A DNA stretch of 64,000 nucleotides from Aquabacterium sp. (GTDB lineage Bacteria; Pseudomonadota; Gammaproteobacteria; Burkholderiales; Burkholderiaceae_C): the NCBI RefSeq assembly GCF_016195855.1, contig NZ_JACPYU010000027.1:51265-115264 (forward strand). Direction: 5' to 3'. The translations under genes were made by a program, and so were the position numbers. The notes below the pieces were generated by a model. That model was not told the origin of the DNA. It worked only from the letters and a program-made list of their open reading frames with translations, and made no database searches. Positions 24,702 through 33,842 of the stretch are shown here, piece after piece; within the stretch, counting starts at the first letter, position 1; each line of letters starts with the position of its first letter.

Positions 24702-25748
24702 TTATTTCCACTCCTCTTCCGACTTGGTCGTGCACTCCTGGTCGGAAGGGTTCACATGGCAGCGGATGCGCTTGATGACGCGCAGGCCGCGCTTGTCGTA
24801 CAAGCCCTGCTGCGCCAGGTCGATGCGCGCTTCGCGCAGCATCAGCGTGTACTTGACGGCCTCTTCGGGGCCGATGTCCACCCACTGCGCAGGCGGGATG
24901 GACGCGTCTCCCGTCTTGACCAGCTGCAGCACGCGGTCGAACTGGGCCAGCCAGTAAGCGCGTGAGGCGTCGCCAAAGCCTTCTGGGAAGCGGCTGCGCC
25001 GGAAGATCGACTGGTAGGTCACCACCATGATGGGGAAGCGGTCCACGCCACCCTTGGTGCCCAGGCCCTTATGCAGCTCCAGCGGCTTGTAGGCCAGCGT
25101 GGGCACGGCAATCATGTCCACCAGGCCATTGTTGAACTTGGTGTGCAGGTTGCTCACATCGGCCGACACGGGCTGCGCGCCAATGCGCTGGATCATCACC
25201 GCCTGCGCCTTGTCATAGTCGAAGGCCGCAATGCGCTTGCCGGCCAGGGCCTCGACCGAGCTCAGCCTGCGGTCGTTGACGAAGGGGTAGGCCGGCCCGA
25301 TGGGCAGGATGCCACCCACCTCGTAATCGCCCTGCACCATCAGCTTGGTGACCAGGGGCGAGGGCGTGGAATAGGTCTGGATCAGCTTGCGCAGGACCTC
25401 GTAGGTGCCCGCCATGTCGATGGTGCCCTTGCGCACGATCGTGGTGGCGCCCAGCGAATCGCTGGAGGCGGCCACCGCGTTGAACTGCCTCGTGCGAAAG
25501 GCTGTGGCCATGACGGCATCACACACGCCGGCACGGAAATCTTCAGTGGCCACGGCCTCGCTGGTGTAGGCCTTGAGTTCGAGGTCCACACCCGAGCGCT
25601 GCATGGCCACGGCGTAGTCCTTGGACATGCCGTAGGCATCTCCCGAAGTCCCCAGAAAATCAAAAACACACAATTTCTGAGCGGCCATGGAGGACGCCGC
25701 CGCCAAGGCCAATGTCGAGGCGGTCAGAAAACGCGCGGGTCGGTGCAT
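24702..25748 (-). CDS. Periplasmic solute-binding-like protein, AdeT1/2 family (copy 1)
   Basis: A 348-aa exported protein: signal peptide ending ...SSMAAQ, then KLCVFDFLGTSGDAYGMSKDYAVAMQRSGVD, the start typical of AdeT-like putative solute-binding proteins related to TRAP-type DctP receptors. Motifs GKRIAAFDYDKAQAVMIQRIGA and YKPLELHKGLGTKGGVDRFP are shared with the next gene, to which it is strongly similar throughout. The end is Glu/Lys-rich with a cysteine pair (RCHVNPSDQEC). AdeT was proposed as an efflux component in Acinetobacter, but a binding role is more likely. No transporter gene lies beside it. Start at 25748, directly on the signal. Confidence 0.8.
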   Translation of the reverse strand: MHRPARFLTASTLALAAASSMAAQKLCVFDFLGTSGDAYGMSKDYAVAMQRSGVDLELKAYTSEAVATEDFRAGVCDAVMATAFRTRQFNAVAASSDSLGATTIVRKGTIDMAGTYEVLRKLIQTYSTPSPLVTKLMVQGDYEVGGILPIGPAYPFVNDRRLSSVEALAGKRIAAFDYDKAQAVMIQRIGAQPVSADVSNLHTKFNNGLVDMIAVPTLAYKPLELHKGLGTKGGVDRFPIMVVTYQSIFRRSRFPEGFGDASRAYWLAQFDRVLQLVKTGDASIPPAQWVDIGPEEAVKYTLMLREARIDLAQQGLYDKRGLRVIKRIRCHVNPSDQECTTKSEEEWK

Positions 25749-25871
25749 ATCGGGCTCCCTGTCAAACACGCTGCGCCAAAGGCAGCAAAGGAAGCCCGAA
25801 TTATTGATGCTCGTTAAATACTGAAGACTCGCCACAAACCCTTTGATGGCGGCGAGCCCACGGCCCAAGGC

Positions 25872-26924
25872 CTATTTCCAGTCTTCTTCCGACTTGGTGG
25901 CGCACTCCGGGTCAGCCGGGTTCACATGGCAGCGAATGCGCTTGATGACCTTGAGGCCGCGCTTGTCATACAGGCCTTGCTGGGCCAGCTGCACCCGCGA
26001 CTCGCGCAAGAGCAGCGTGTACTTGACCGCGTCCTCGGGCTCGATGTCGATCCAGGCCATGGGCGGGATGGTGGAGTCGGCCGTGCGGATGATCTGCAGC
26101 ACACGGTCGAACTGGCTCATCCAGAACTCTCGCGATTTTTCGCCAAAGCCTTCAGGGAACTTGTCCCGCTTGAAGACCATCTGGTAGGACACGATCAGCA
26201 ACGGGAAACGCGTGACCCCGCCCTTGCTGCCCATGCCCTTTTGCAACTCCAGTGGCTTGTAGGCCATGGTGGGCGCGGCCATCATGTCGAGCTGGCCGGC
26301 GTTGAACTTGAGGTGGAAGTTCGAGATGTCGGTGGACACCGGCACGGCATGGATGCGCTGGATCATCGCGGCCTGGGCCTTGTCGTAATCGAAGGCCGAG
26401 ATGCGTTTGCCGGCCAGCGCCTCGATCGAGCTGAGCTTGCGGTCGTTGACGAAGGGGTAGGCCGCACCAGCAGGTGCGATGCCGCCGATTTCATACTCCC
26501 CCTGCGTCATCAGCTTGCTCACCTGGGGCGAGGGCGCCGCGTAGGTCTGGATCAGCTTGCGCAGCACTTCGTACGTGGCCCCCATGTCCACCCGGCCGTT
26601 GCGCAAGATGGTGGTAGAGCCCAGCGAATCGATGGACGCCGACACCGAGTTGAACTGGCGCGTGCGAAAGGCCGTGGCCACCATGGCGTCGCAGTTGCCC
26701 TTGCGGAACTCTTCGGCGGCCAGCGCCTCGTTGTTGAAGCCGCGCAACTCGAAGTCCACGCCATAGCGCTGCATGGCCACGGCGTAGTCCTTGGCCAGGT
26801 TGAACATGTCCCCCGAGGCACCCAGGAAGTCGAACACGCAGAACTTCTGGGCGGCGTATGCAGGCTGGGCCAAGGTGGCCAGCACGCAGGCCGCCGAGGC
26901 GGCAAAACGAAGAACAGCTTTCAT
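25872..26924 (-). CDS. Periplasmic solute-binding-like protein, AdeT1/2 family (copy 2)
   Basis: A 350-aa exported protein paralogous to copy 1 and encoded 123 bp upstream on the same strand: signal peptide MKAVLRFAASAACVLATLAQPAYA, then AQKFCVFDFLGASGDMFNLAKDYAVAMQRYGVDFEL. The same central (GKRISAFDYDKAQAAMIQRIHA) and C-terminal (CHVNPADPECATKSEEDWK) blocks occur. The pair is a tandem duplication with divergence spread over the whole length, so they may bind different ligands. Confidence 0.8.
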   Translation of the reverse strand: MKAVLRFAASAACVLATLAQPAYAAQKFCVFDFLGASGDMFNLAKDYAVAMQRYGVDFELRGFNNEALAAEEFRKGNCDAMVATAFRTRQFNSVSASIDSLGSTTILRNGRVDMGATYEVLRKLIQTYAAPSPQVSKLMTQGEYEIGGIAPAGAAYPFVNDRKLSSIEALAGKRISAFDYDKAQAAMIQRIHAVPVSTDISNFHLKFNAGQLDMMAAPTMAYKPLELQKGMGSKGGVTRFPLLIVSYQMVFKRDKFPEGFGEKSREFWMSQFDRVLQIIRTADSTIPPMAWIDIEPEDAVKYTLLLRESRVQLAQQGLYDKRGLKVIKRIRCHVNPADPECATKSEEDWK

Positions 26925-27084
26925 GGCTTGTATGACGTCCCTGACATGACCGGAATCAGGCATTTTCAGGGCATGCGGACATCGCCCCACCCCGATCAGC
27001 GCAAGGGATGTAACGGATTGCGTCCCTTTCGGCGATTCATGTCGTGCATCAACCGGCGGCGTCGTCTTGAGGCCACAAAGACCC

Positions 27085-28242
27085 TCACAGCTTGATCAGC
27101 CGCTCCAGCGCCTTCTCCAGTGTGGCCGCTGACTTGGCAAAACAGAAGCGGATCACGCCGTGGTCGTCGCCCTTGGGGTAGAAGGCCGACACGGGGATGG
27201 CCGCCACGCCATGCTCGCGCGTGAGGCGCTCCACAAAGGCGCGGTCGCCTTCTTCACTGATGGCGCTGTACTTGACGCACTGGAAGTAGGTGCCCTGGCA
27301 AGGCAACAGCTCAAAACGTGAGCCGCCCAGCGCCTGCCTGAAGATGTCGCGCTTGCCCTGGTACAGGGCCTTGAGTTGCTCGTACCAGCCCGGGCGCTTC
27401 ATGAACTCGGCCAGCGCGTACTGCGAGGGCGCATGCACCGTGAACACGATGAACTGGTGCGCCTTGCGGAACTCGGCCATCAGCTCGCGCGGGGCCAGGC
27501 AGTAGGCCACCTTCCAGCCGGTGATGTGATAGGTCTTGCCGAAGCTCGACACCACGAAGCTGCGCTCGGCCAGGCCGGGGTAGCGCAGCACGCTTTCGTG
27601 GCGGGCGTTGTCGAACACCATGTGCTCGTAGACCTCGTCGCTGACGATGACGATGTCGGTGCCTTTGACCAGGGCTTCGAGCGCGGCCATGTCATCGGCG
27701 GTCCACACCGTGCCGGTGGGGTTGTGCGGCGAGTTGATGATGATCATGCGCGTGCGCGGCGTGATCAGCGCCTGGACCTTGGCCCAGTCAGGCCGGTAGT
27801 CGGGCAGGGTCAGGTCGGCGTAGACCACCTTGCCGCCTTGCAGCTCGATGGCCGGCCCATAACTGTCGTACACCGGCGTGAACACGATGACCTCGTCGCC
27901 CGGGTGCACCATGGCCGCCACGGCCGTGAAGATGGCCTGCGTGGCCCCGGCGGTGACCGTGATCTCGTCGGCCACGTCGTAGCTCGCGCCGTACAGCGTG
28001 TTCACCTTGGCCGCGATCGCCTCGCGCAGCACCGGCACGCCCGTCATGGGAGCGTACTGGTTGTGGCCGGCCTTGGTCGCGTCGTTCAACAAGGCCAGCA
28101 GGTCGGCGGGCGCGTCAAAGTCCGGGAAGCCCTGCGACAGGTTGATGGCGCCATGCTGCTGCGCCAAGGCCGACATCACCGTGAAGATGGTGGTGCCGAC
28201 CTGGGGCAGGCGGGATGAGATGGGGCGGGTAAAGCTGGGCAT
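27085..28242 (-). CDS. PLP-dependent aminotransferase, YbdL-like (methionine/2-oxo acid)
   Basis: A 385-aa class I aminotransferase. INLSQGFPDFDAPADLL at the N-terminus, NSPHNPTGTVW (substrate/PLP Asn), SDEVYEHMVFD (PLP Asp) and SSFGKTYHITGWKVAY (Schiff-base Lys) match the YbdL/kynurenine-aminotransferase group, which uses methionine, aromatic amino acids and their oxo acids. It likely serves methionine salvage. The start at 28242 (MPSFTRPISSRLP) is the conserved N-terminus; the longer frame upstream is non-conserved. rpe lies 73 bp upstream on the same strand. Confidence 0.85.
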   Translation of the reverse strand: MPSFTRPISSRLPQVGTTIFTVMSALAQQHGAINLSQGFPDFDAPADLLALLNDATKAGHNQYAPMTGVPVLREAIAAKVNTLYGASYDVADEITVTAGATQAIFTAVAAMVHPGDEVIVFTPVYDSYGPAIELQGGKVVYADLTLPDYRPDWAKVQALITPRTRMIIINSPHNPTGTVWTADDMAALEALVKGTDIVIVSDEVYEHMVFDNARHESVLRYPGLAERSFVVSSFGKTYHITGWKVAYCLAPRELMAEFRKAHQFIVFTVHAPSQYALAEFMKRPGWYEQLKALYQGKRDIFRQALGGSRFELLPCQGTYFQCVKYSAISEEGDRAFVERLTREHGVAAIPVSAFYPKGDDHGVIRFCFAKSAATLEKALERLIKL

Positions 28243-28315
28243 GATGAGCCAAGCATAGCGGGGATGCCGCCGGGTTTGTATCGAATGGTGATGCCCCGGC
28301 GACTGGCGGACTCGA

Positions 28316-29005
28316 TCAAGCGGCCTTGGCCAGTTCCTCGCGCATTGCGTCAATCACCGCCTTGTAGCTGGGCTGACCGAAGATGGCGCTGCCCGCCACG
28401 AAGGTGTCCACACCGGCATCGGCCACGCGGCGGATGTTGTCGACCTTGATCCCGCCGTCGATTTCCAGGCGGATGTCGCGGCCGGAGGCGTCAATGAGCT
28501 TGCGCACCTTCTCGGCCTTGCGCAGTGCGCTGTCGATGAAGCTCTGGCCACCAAAGCCGGGGTTCACGCTCATCAAGAGCACCACGTCCACCTTGTCGAT
28601 CACCCACTCCAGCACGTCGATGGGCATGGCGGGGTTGAACACCAGGCCGGCCTGGCAGCCTTCGGCCTTGATCAGCTGCAGCGTGCGGTCCACATGGGCG
28701 CTGGCGTCGGGGTGGAAGGTGATGACGTCGGCACCGGACTTGGCAAAGGCCTGGGCCAGGGCGTCAACGGGCTGCACCATCAGGTGCACGTCGATGGGCA
28801 CCTTGGTGCCGTCGGCCTTGACCGAGTGCTTGCGCAGGGCCTGGCACACCATGGGCCCGAAGGTCAGGTTGGGCACGTAGTGGTTGTCCATCACGTCGAA
28901 GTGGATCCAGTCCGCACCCGCGTCGATCACGTTGCGAACCTCCTCGCCCAGGCGGGCAAAGTCGGCGGACAGGATGCTGGGGGCGATGCGGAAGGTGCGC
29001 GACAT
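28316..29005 (-). CDS. rpe: Ribulose-phosphate 3-epimerase
   Basis: A 229-aa TIM-barrel enzyme interconverting ribulose-5-phosphate and xylulose-5-phosphate in the pentose-phosphate pathway and, in autotrophs, the Calvin cycle. Diagnostic motifs: [14 protein letters not shown], the metal/catalytic [31 protein letters not shown], and IDGGI with VAGSAIF for phosphate binding. Length is normal for the family. Confidence 0.95.
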   Translation of the reverse strand: MSRTFRIAPSILSADFARLGEEVRNVIDAGADWIHFDVMDNHYVPNLTFGPMVCQALRKHSVKADGTKVPIDVHLMVQPVDALAQAFAKSGADVITFHPDASAHVDRTLQLIKAEGCQAGLVFNPAMPIDVLEWVIDKVDVVLLMSVNPGFGGQSFIDSALRKAEKVRKLIDASGRDIRLEIDGGIKVDNIRRVADAGVDTFVAGSAIFGQPSYKAVIDAMREELAKAA

Positions 29006-29086
29006 GGAAGGGTGCCTTGTGTCAGTTGGTGGGCAGGGGCCAAGCCGTGATTCTATTGACTCTGCCCCACCAGCGCCCAGAGCGGG

Positions 29087-29518
29087 TCAGCCCCAGGTCC
29101 AGTGCGTGGCCGGATAGAACAGATATTGCACCGCCGCCAAGGCGAACCAGTATGGGATCTCCCAGGTCTCGGCCATGGGCTGGATGCGCTTGATCGCCCC
29201 CCAGGCATGCACACCCGTGTTGGCCAGAAAAATCATGATGTTCAGGTTGTAGAGCAGAGGCCACAGCGAGGGGTGATTCACCGCCATCAAGGCGGCGATG
29301 GACATCGCACAGGTGACCATGCCCAGCGTGCGCCCGAAGTAAATGGCCAGGTGGTCTTGGGGCGTCGAGGCCCAGCCCAACAGGCGAGCCCAGCGCAGCG
29401 GCCACAGCAGCAGCGGCAAACCGAACAGCAGCAAGGCCCCCCAGGCCAGGTACATCAGACAGGGCCCGGCATACGCCCCCCACATGCCCAGCCCGGTTTC
29501 CAACATCGCCACGCTCAT
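29087..29518 (-). CDS. Four-TM integral membrane protein of unknown function
   Basis: A 143-aa protein with about four hydrophobic helices (YLAWGALLLFGLPLLLW; GMVTCAMSIAALMAV; LLYNLNIMIFLANTGVHAWG; PYWFALAAVQYLFYPATHW) and short loops. No cofactor motif. An in-frame ATG two codons upstream (29524) would start right on the AGGAG sequence, so the second ATG (29518) is the better start. It is divergent from a Crp/Fnr regulator 70 bp away, which may control it. Confidence 0.6.
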   Translation of the reverse strand: MSVAMLETGLGMWGAYAGPCLMYLAWGALLLFGLPLLLWPLRWARLLGWASTPQDHLAIYFGRTLGMVTCAMSIAALMAVNHPSLWPLLYNLNIMIFLANTGVHAWGAIKRIQPMAETWEIPYWFALAAVQYLFYPATHWTWG

Positions 29519-29587
29519 GCTCATCTCCTCATGTTTTATCGGTGAAAGACGGCATGATCGGCACCGATTGAACAGCTGTCATTAACA

Positions 29588-30190
29588 ATGGATAAGCAGG
29601 GTTTGCATTGCGCCGATGTATTGTGCGCACTGGCCGGTCAGGCGGTGACGCTGCCTGCCGATACGCTGGCGCACGTGCGCATCGTGTCGCTGGGCAAAGA
29701 CGAGGTGCTGTTCGAGATGGGGCAGCCGCATCCCTATCTGTACGTGATCAGGCGCGGCTGCGTGAAGCTGCTCTACCGCACGGCGCAAGGCGATGAGTGG
29801 GTGCAGGACTTCATGGCCGAGGGCGCCTTCTTTGGCAGCGTGACAGCCATGTCACCGGGCGGCGTGTGCAGCTATGCCTGCGCCGCCATCGAGCCCTGCG
29901 AGCTTGAACGCCTGGACTACGCCTGGATCGAGCAAACCGCCCAGGCTGACCCCCTGTGGCGCACAGCCTTGCTCAACGGCTGGAAGGACTACGCCATCCG
30001 CAAAGAATGGCGCGAGCACGATCTGCTCACGCTCAGCCCGGAGGAGCGTTATGCCGCCTTCGTTGCGCGTGATGGCAACCTGGCCCAGCGCGTGCCGCAA
30101 AAGGACCTGGCCCGGTATCTGGGGATCACCCCGGTTTCTTTGAGCAGGATTCGACGCAGAAGGGCCGCGCCGACCGACACCCGCGCCTGA
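29588..30190 (+). CDS. Crp/Fnr-family transcriptional regulator
   Basis: A 200-aa regulator with an N-terminal cyclic-nucleotide-binding-like beta barrel (LGKDEVLFEMGQPHPYLYVIRRGCVKLLYRT) and a C-terminal helix-turn-helix (VPQKDLARYLGITPVSLSRIRRRR). It lacks the four-cysteine iron-sulfur cluster of Fnr and the full cAMP phosphate cassette of Crp, so its ligand is unknown. It ends 52 bp before a START-domain gene on the same strand and faces the membrane protein gene at its 5' side. Confidence 0.85.
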   Translation: MDKQGLHCADVLCALAGQAVTLPADTLAHVRIVSLGKDEVLFEMGQPHPYLYVIRRGCVKLLYRTAQGDEWVQDFMAEGAFFGSVTAMSPGGVCSYACAAIEPCELERLDYAWIEQTAQADPLWRTALLNGWKDYAIRKEWREHDLLTLSPEERYAAFVARDGNLAQRVPQKDLARYLGITPVSLSRIRRRRAAPTDTRA

Positions 30191-30242
30191 ACTGGGGAAA
30201 ACACGCTCAACCCGGCAGGGCAACTCCGGCGTTAATGAGGGC

Positions 30243-30977
30243 ATGACACGCGCACAACGGTTCACCCGTCCTTTTGAGGCGATTTTTCACATCCTGCTGG
30301 CTTGCCTGATGCTGGCGCCCCTGTTGACGCCCTTTTCGGCGCGGGCAGACCAGAGCGTGTGGACGCTGGACGGCGACAGCAATGGCATTGCCATCTACAC
30401 CCGCCAGCTGCCGGGCAACCCGCTCAAGGACTTCAAGGGCGTGATGGAGATCAACGCGCCCATCAAGCAGGTGGTGGCCACGCTGGCCGATGTCTCCACC
30501 ATGCACGAGTGGTTCTTTCTGCTGCGCGAGGCACGCTTCCTTCAGGGGCAAGGCCCCAATGATGCCTACGTGTACATGGCCATCAACGGCATCTGGCCGG
30601 TGCGCTCACGCGATGTGGTGGCCCATGTGAAGGTCAGGCAAGACCCCGACACCCTGGCCATCTATGTGGACGTTGAAAGCAAGGATGGCATCTTGCCGCC
30701 TCAGGCCGAGCACGTGCGCATGCCCAACCTGAAGTCCTCGTGGACGCTGCGGCCCTTGTCGGCCACGCGCACGGCCGTCGAGCTGGAAGGCCATGGCGAC
30801 CCGGGTGGCGCGATCCCCATGGGCCTGGCCAACATGGTCGTGACGACCATACCGCGCCAGTCCATGGACAAGATGCGCCAGTACGTGATGAAGTCCAACT
30901 ACGTGGACCCTGAAAAGCTCTACGCCCAGAGCCCGCCGCTGCGCCAGTTGGGCAGGCGCCTGGTGTTCCCGTCCTGA
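30243..30977 (+). CDS. Exported START-domain lipid-binding protein
   Basis: A 244-aa protein: N-terminal hydrophobic signal (residues about 12-36, LLACLMLAPLLTPFSARA), then a START/Bet-v1-like fold (GIAIYTRQLPGNPLKDFKGVMEINAPIKQVVATLADVSTMHEWF, RSRDVVAHVKVRQD, ELEGHGDPGGAIPMGLANMVVTTIPRQSMDKMRQYV). START domains bind lipids or sterols in a deep pocket. It probably acts in the periplasm. It may be co-transcribed with the Crp/Fnr gene before it. Confidence 0.75.
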   Translation: MTRAQRFTRPFEAIFHILLACLMLAPLLTPFSARADQSVWTLDGDSNGIAIYTRQLPGNPLKDFKGVMEINAPIKQVVATLADVSTMHEWFFLLREARFLQGQGPNDAYVYMAINGIWPVRSRDVVAHVKVRQDPDTLAIYVDVESKDGILPPQAEHVRMPNLKSSWTLRPLSATRTAVELEGHGDPGGAIPMGLANMVVTTIPRQSMDKMRQYVMKSNYVDPEKLYAQSPPLRQLGRRLVFPS

Positions 30978-31003
30978 CGCGTCCTTCCTGACGCGGGCCA
31001 GCT

Positions 31004-31402
31004 TCAGAACAGCACGTGTCGCGCCGTGCCGTGCAGGCGGTTCACGGTGTAGTGGTCCAGCTGACCATGGTTGAACACGGGCACCACCGAGAAGCGGTGC
31101 ACCGTCAGGATGCCTTCGGTGCTGACCTGCCCGATCTCGCCAGACTGCAGATTGACCCTGGGGATCAAGAGGCTGAACGAGGTGGAGCCTGAATCCACCG
31201 TGAGCAACAGGGTGACGCTCACCAGCGTACCCAGGTCGCACGCCGTGCTGCGGATCTGGTCGCCAATGAAGTTCTGGTTGTGCTGGCTGTCGTGGTACTG
31301 CAGATGCGGACGGCCATCAATGCCACTGGTGGCATAAGTGATTTGCAAGCCGGAGCCGGCCAGTTGATACAGCGTCGGGTGGACATAGGGTTGAGCGGTC
31401 AT
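31004..31402 (-). CDS. Conserved hypothetical protein (132 aa)
   Basis: A 132-aa soluble protein with alternating beta strands (LQITYATSGIDGRPHLQYHD, LVSVTLLLTVDSGSTSFSLLIPRVNL, EGILTVHRFSVVPVF) and no cysteine or catalytic signature. No signal peptide. Start at 31402 after GGAGG. Its upstream region carries a motif (CTAGGGATA..CCGGC) that recurs before the membrane protein gene at 35175, so the two are probably co-regulated. I do not recognise its family. Confidence 0.55.
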   Translation of the reverse strand: MTAQPYVHPTLYQLAGSGLQITYATSGIDGRPHLQYHDSQHNQNFIGDQIRSTACDLGTLVSVTLLLTVDSGSTSFSLLIPRVNLQSGEIGQVSTEGILTVHRFSVVPVFNHGQLDHYTVNRLHGTARHVLF

Positions 31403-31460
31403 GGCAGGCCTCCAATCGGGCACGAGTCAATGGAGACTGCAATGTGTGCCGATGCCGGTG

Positions 31461-31496
31461 CGGCCGGTATCCCTAGGATCGGATGAATCCTAGGGA
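31461..31496 (-). promoter_or_regulatory. Inverted repeat and shared CTAGGGATA-CCGGC promoter motif
   Basis: A perfect 10-bp inverted repeat TCCCTAGGAT (31470-31479) and ATCCTAGGGA (31487-31496) with a 7-nt loop. On the minus strand it leads into CTAGGGATA-CCGGCCGCACC, about 60 bp upstream of the 132-aa gene. Almost the same motif precedes the gene starting at 35175. It may be an activator box; the hairpin could also end the glycerate-kinase transcript. Confidence 0.5.
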
Positions 31497-31524
31497 GGCC
31501 GGCCGCTCGCCTTACCTGCTCGCC

Positions 31525-32817
31525 TCAGCTGATCAACACGGCGCGGAAATCGTTCACATTGGTGAACGTGGGCCCGGGCATCAGGCAGTCACCCAAGGCC
31601 TCGAAAAAACGGCCCGAATCATGGGCATGCAGCATGGCGCGGGCATCCAGGCCCCGAGCTTGTGCACGCGTCAAGGTGTCGGGTGTGATGACGGCCCCTG
31701 CGGCCTCGCTGTGGCCATCGATGCCATCGGTGTCCGCAGCCAGCATCCACACGCCAGGCTCGCCTTGCAAGGCCAGGGCGGCACTGAGCATCAGCTCTGA
31801 ACACCGCCCGCCGCTGCCGGTTTGCTGCGCGATGGCATCCAGCGTGACCGTGGTCTCGCCACCCGAGAGCAACACGCAAGGCGGCTTGAAGGGCTGTTGA
31901 TGGCGGGCCACCTGCAGGCCCAAGGCGGCGTGCAGGTGGCCCACATCGCGGGCCTCGCCTTCCATGCGGTCGCTCAGGATGTGGGCTTGCAAGCCGGCTT
32001 CCCGGGCGGCCTGTGCGGCAGCCTCCAGCATGTCCTGCGGCGTGGCGATCAGGCGGGCGCTGTGCTGCGCAAACACCGGGTCGCCGGGCTTGGGCGTTTC
32101 CAGCTCGCCGCGCCGCAACTGCTGGATGAGGGCAGCGGGCAAGGCCAGCCCGTAGCGGTCGATCACGGCCAGGGCATCGGCACAGGTGGTTGGGTCGGGC
32201 ACGGTGGGGCCGCTGGCGATGTCTTCCAGGCGGTCGCCGGGCACGTCGGAGATGGCCAGGGTCAGCATGGGTGCGGGCCCGCACAGGCCGGCCAGACGCC
32301 CACCCTTGATGGCAGACAGGTGGCGGCGCACCGTGTTGACCTCGGTGATGGACGCGCCACAACGCAAGAGCTGGCGGTGCAGATCCTGCTCGTCGAACAG
32401 GGCCCAGCCCGGCAAGGGCAGCGTGAGCAGGGCCGAGCCACCACCGGACATCAAGGCGATGACGAGGTCATCGGCCGTGAGGCCTTGCAGCGCGGCCACG
32501 ATGGCATGGGTGGCATGCAGGCCCGCCTCGTCGGGCACTGGGTGGGCAGCCTCCAGCACGGTGATGCGCGGGGGCGCCTGCCCCGGTGCCCATGGCGGCA
32601 CATGGCCATAACGCGTGACCACGGTGCCGCTCAAGGGCCGGTCTGCAGGCCAGGCGGCATCGAGCGCGCGGGCCATGGCGCCGCTGGCCTTGCCCGCACC
32701 GATCACCACCGTGCGGCCTTGGGGCGGCGCAGGCAGGTGCGCCGGCAGCACCACAGCCGGGTGGGCGCGGGCCACGGCCACGCTGTAGAGATGGCGCAGC
32801 AACTCGGGCGGCGTCAT
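31525..32817 (-). CDS. Glycerate 2-kinase (MOFRL/GckA-TtuD family)
   Basis: A 430-aa protein of the DUF4147/MOFRL family that phosphorylates glycerate to 2-phosphoglycerate, feeding lower glycolysis; older annotations call it hydroxypyruvate reductase (TtuD). Motifs: VVIGAGKASGAMARAL at the start, VIALMSGGGSALLTLPLPG, NTVRRHLSAIKGGRLA, ISDVPGD and the C-terminal LSGGETTVTLD and LAADTDGIDG. It overlaps by 4 nt (ATGA) with the 2-hydroxyacid dehydrogenase gene upstream, so the two are translationally coupled and likely act in sequence: hydroxypyruvate or glyoxylate reduction to glycerate or glycolate, then phosphorylation. Confidence 0.88.
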   Translation of the reverse strand: MTPPELLRHLYSVAVARAHPAVVLPAHLPAPPQGRTVVIGAGKASGAMARALDAAWPADRPLSGTVVTRYGHVPPWAPGQAPPRITVLEAAHPVPDEAGLHATHAIVAALQGLTADDLVIALMSGGGSALLTLPLPGWALFDEQDLHRQLLRCGASITEVNTVRRHLSAIKGGRLAGLCGPAPMLTLAISDVPGDRLEDIASGPTVPDPTTCADALAVIDRYGLALPAALIQQLRRGELETPKPGDPVFAQHSARLIATPQDMLEAAAQAAREAGLQAHILSDRMEGEARDVGHLHAALGLQVARHQQPFKPPCVLLSGGETTVTLDAIAQQTGSGGRCSELMLSAALALQGEPGVWMLAADTDGIDGHSEAAGAVITPDTLTRAQARGLDARAMLHAHDSGRFFEALGDCLMPGPTFTNVNDFRAVLIS

Positions 32818-33818
32818 GCGGCACCCGGTGGGCTGGTGGGGGCCAACGAGACCCGCTCACGCAGGTGCTGCGCCACCTGCTCGGCCAGGCGCGATGCCAG
32901 GCGTTGCTGTGCCTGCTCGCTGGCCCAGGCCACATGCGGTGTCAGCAGCAGGTTGGGGATGCCCGGTGCCAGCAACGGGTGATCAGGCGGTGGGGGCTCC
33001 ACCTCCAGCACGTCCATGGCGGCACCGGCCAGGCGCTGTGCGCGCAACGCCGCGACCAGGGCATGCGGGTCCACCAGGGCGCCGCGGCCGGTGTTGATCA
33101 GCACGGCATCGGGCTTCATCAAGGCCAGGCGCCGGGCGTCAATCAGGCCGCGCGTATCCGGGATGAGCGGCACATGCAGGCTGACGGCATCGCACTGCGC
33201 CAGCAGATCGTCCAACGGGCGCTCGTCATCAGCTGCCTCACGCCCCGGGCGCTGCGCAAACAGCACGCGCATGCCCAGGCCTTGCGCCAGCCGTGCCGTG
33301 GCCTGCCCGATGCGCCCGCGCCCCACGATGCCCAGCGTCGAGCCCCCCACGGGCTGGATGCGCGGCCCGTGCCAGCAAAAATGCGGCGAGGCCGACCAGC
33401 GCCCGTCAATGGCGGCGCGGCTGTACTCGGCCAGGTGCCGGCGCAGCGCCAGCAGCGTGGCCATCACGTGCTCGGCCACCGAATCGCTGCCATAGTCGGG
33501 CACGTTGTGCACGGTGATGCCCAGGCTGCGCGCGGCCTGCAGGTCCACGTTGTCCATGCCTGCCGCGGCGATGCAGATGCGTTGGAGCTGCGGCGCCTGC
33601 GCCAGCAACTCGGCACCCAGGCGCACCTTGTTGGTCACCACCACCTCGGCCTGGGCGATGCGCGCGGCCACCTCGGCTGGGGCGGTGCGTTCATGAGCCT
33701 GGTAGGCCAGGTGGGCCAGCAAGCTCGCGTCGAGATGTTGCGCGAACGGCAGGCCGCAAGGCAAGGTACCGGCGTCCAGGAAGACGACCTGGCAGGCAAA
33801 AGGGTGAGGACGGTGCAC
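32814..33818 (-). CDS. D-isomer-specific 2-hydroxyacid dehydrogenase (glyoxylate/hydroxypyruvate reductase-like)
   Basis: A 334-aa NAD(P)-dependent dehydrogenase. The Rossmann loop is GGSTLGIVGRGRIGQATARLAQGLG, and the catalytic Arg, Glu and His lie in INTGRGALVDP, LEVEPPPPDHPLL and TPHVAWAS. It begins at a GTG preceded by GGGAG, 24 bp after the upstream cupin gene, and couples to the glycerate kinase gene downstream. Reduction of hydroxypyruvate or glyoxylate is the natural guess from that partner. Confidence 0.87.
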   Translation of the reverse strand: MHRPHPFACQVVFLDAGTLPCGLPFAQHLDASLLAHLAYQAHERTAPAEVAARIAQAEVVVTNKVRLGAELLAQAPQLQRICIAAAGMDNVDLQAARSLGITVHNVPDYGSDSVAEHVMATLLALRRHLAEYSRAAIDGRWSASPHFCWHGPRIQPVGGSTLGIVGRGRIGQATARLAQGLGMRVLFAQRPGREAADDERPLDDLLAQCDAVSLHVPLIPDTRGLIDARRLALMKPDAVLINTGRGALVDPHALVAALRAQRLAGAAMDVLEVEPPPPDHPLLAPGIPNLLLTPHVAWASEQAQQRLASRLAEQVAQHLRERVSLAPTSPPGAA

Positions 33819-33842
33819 GTCAGGGCGCTCCCAGGCAGGTGA

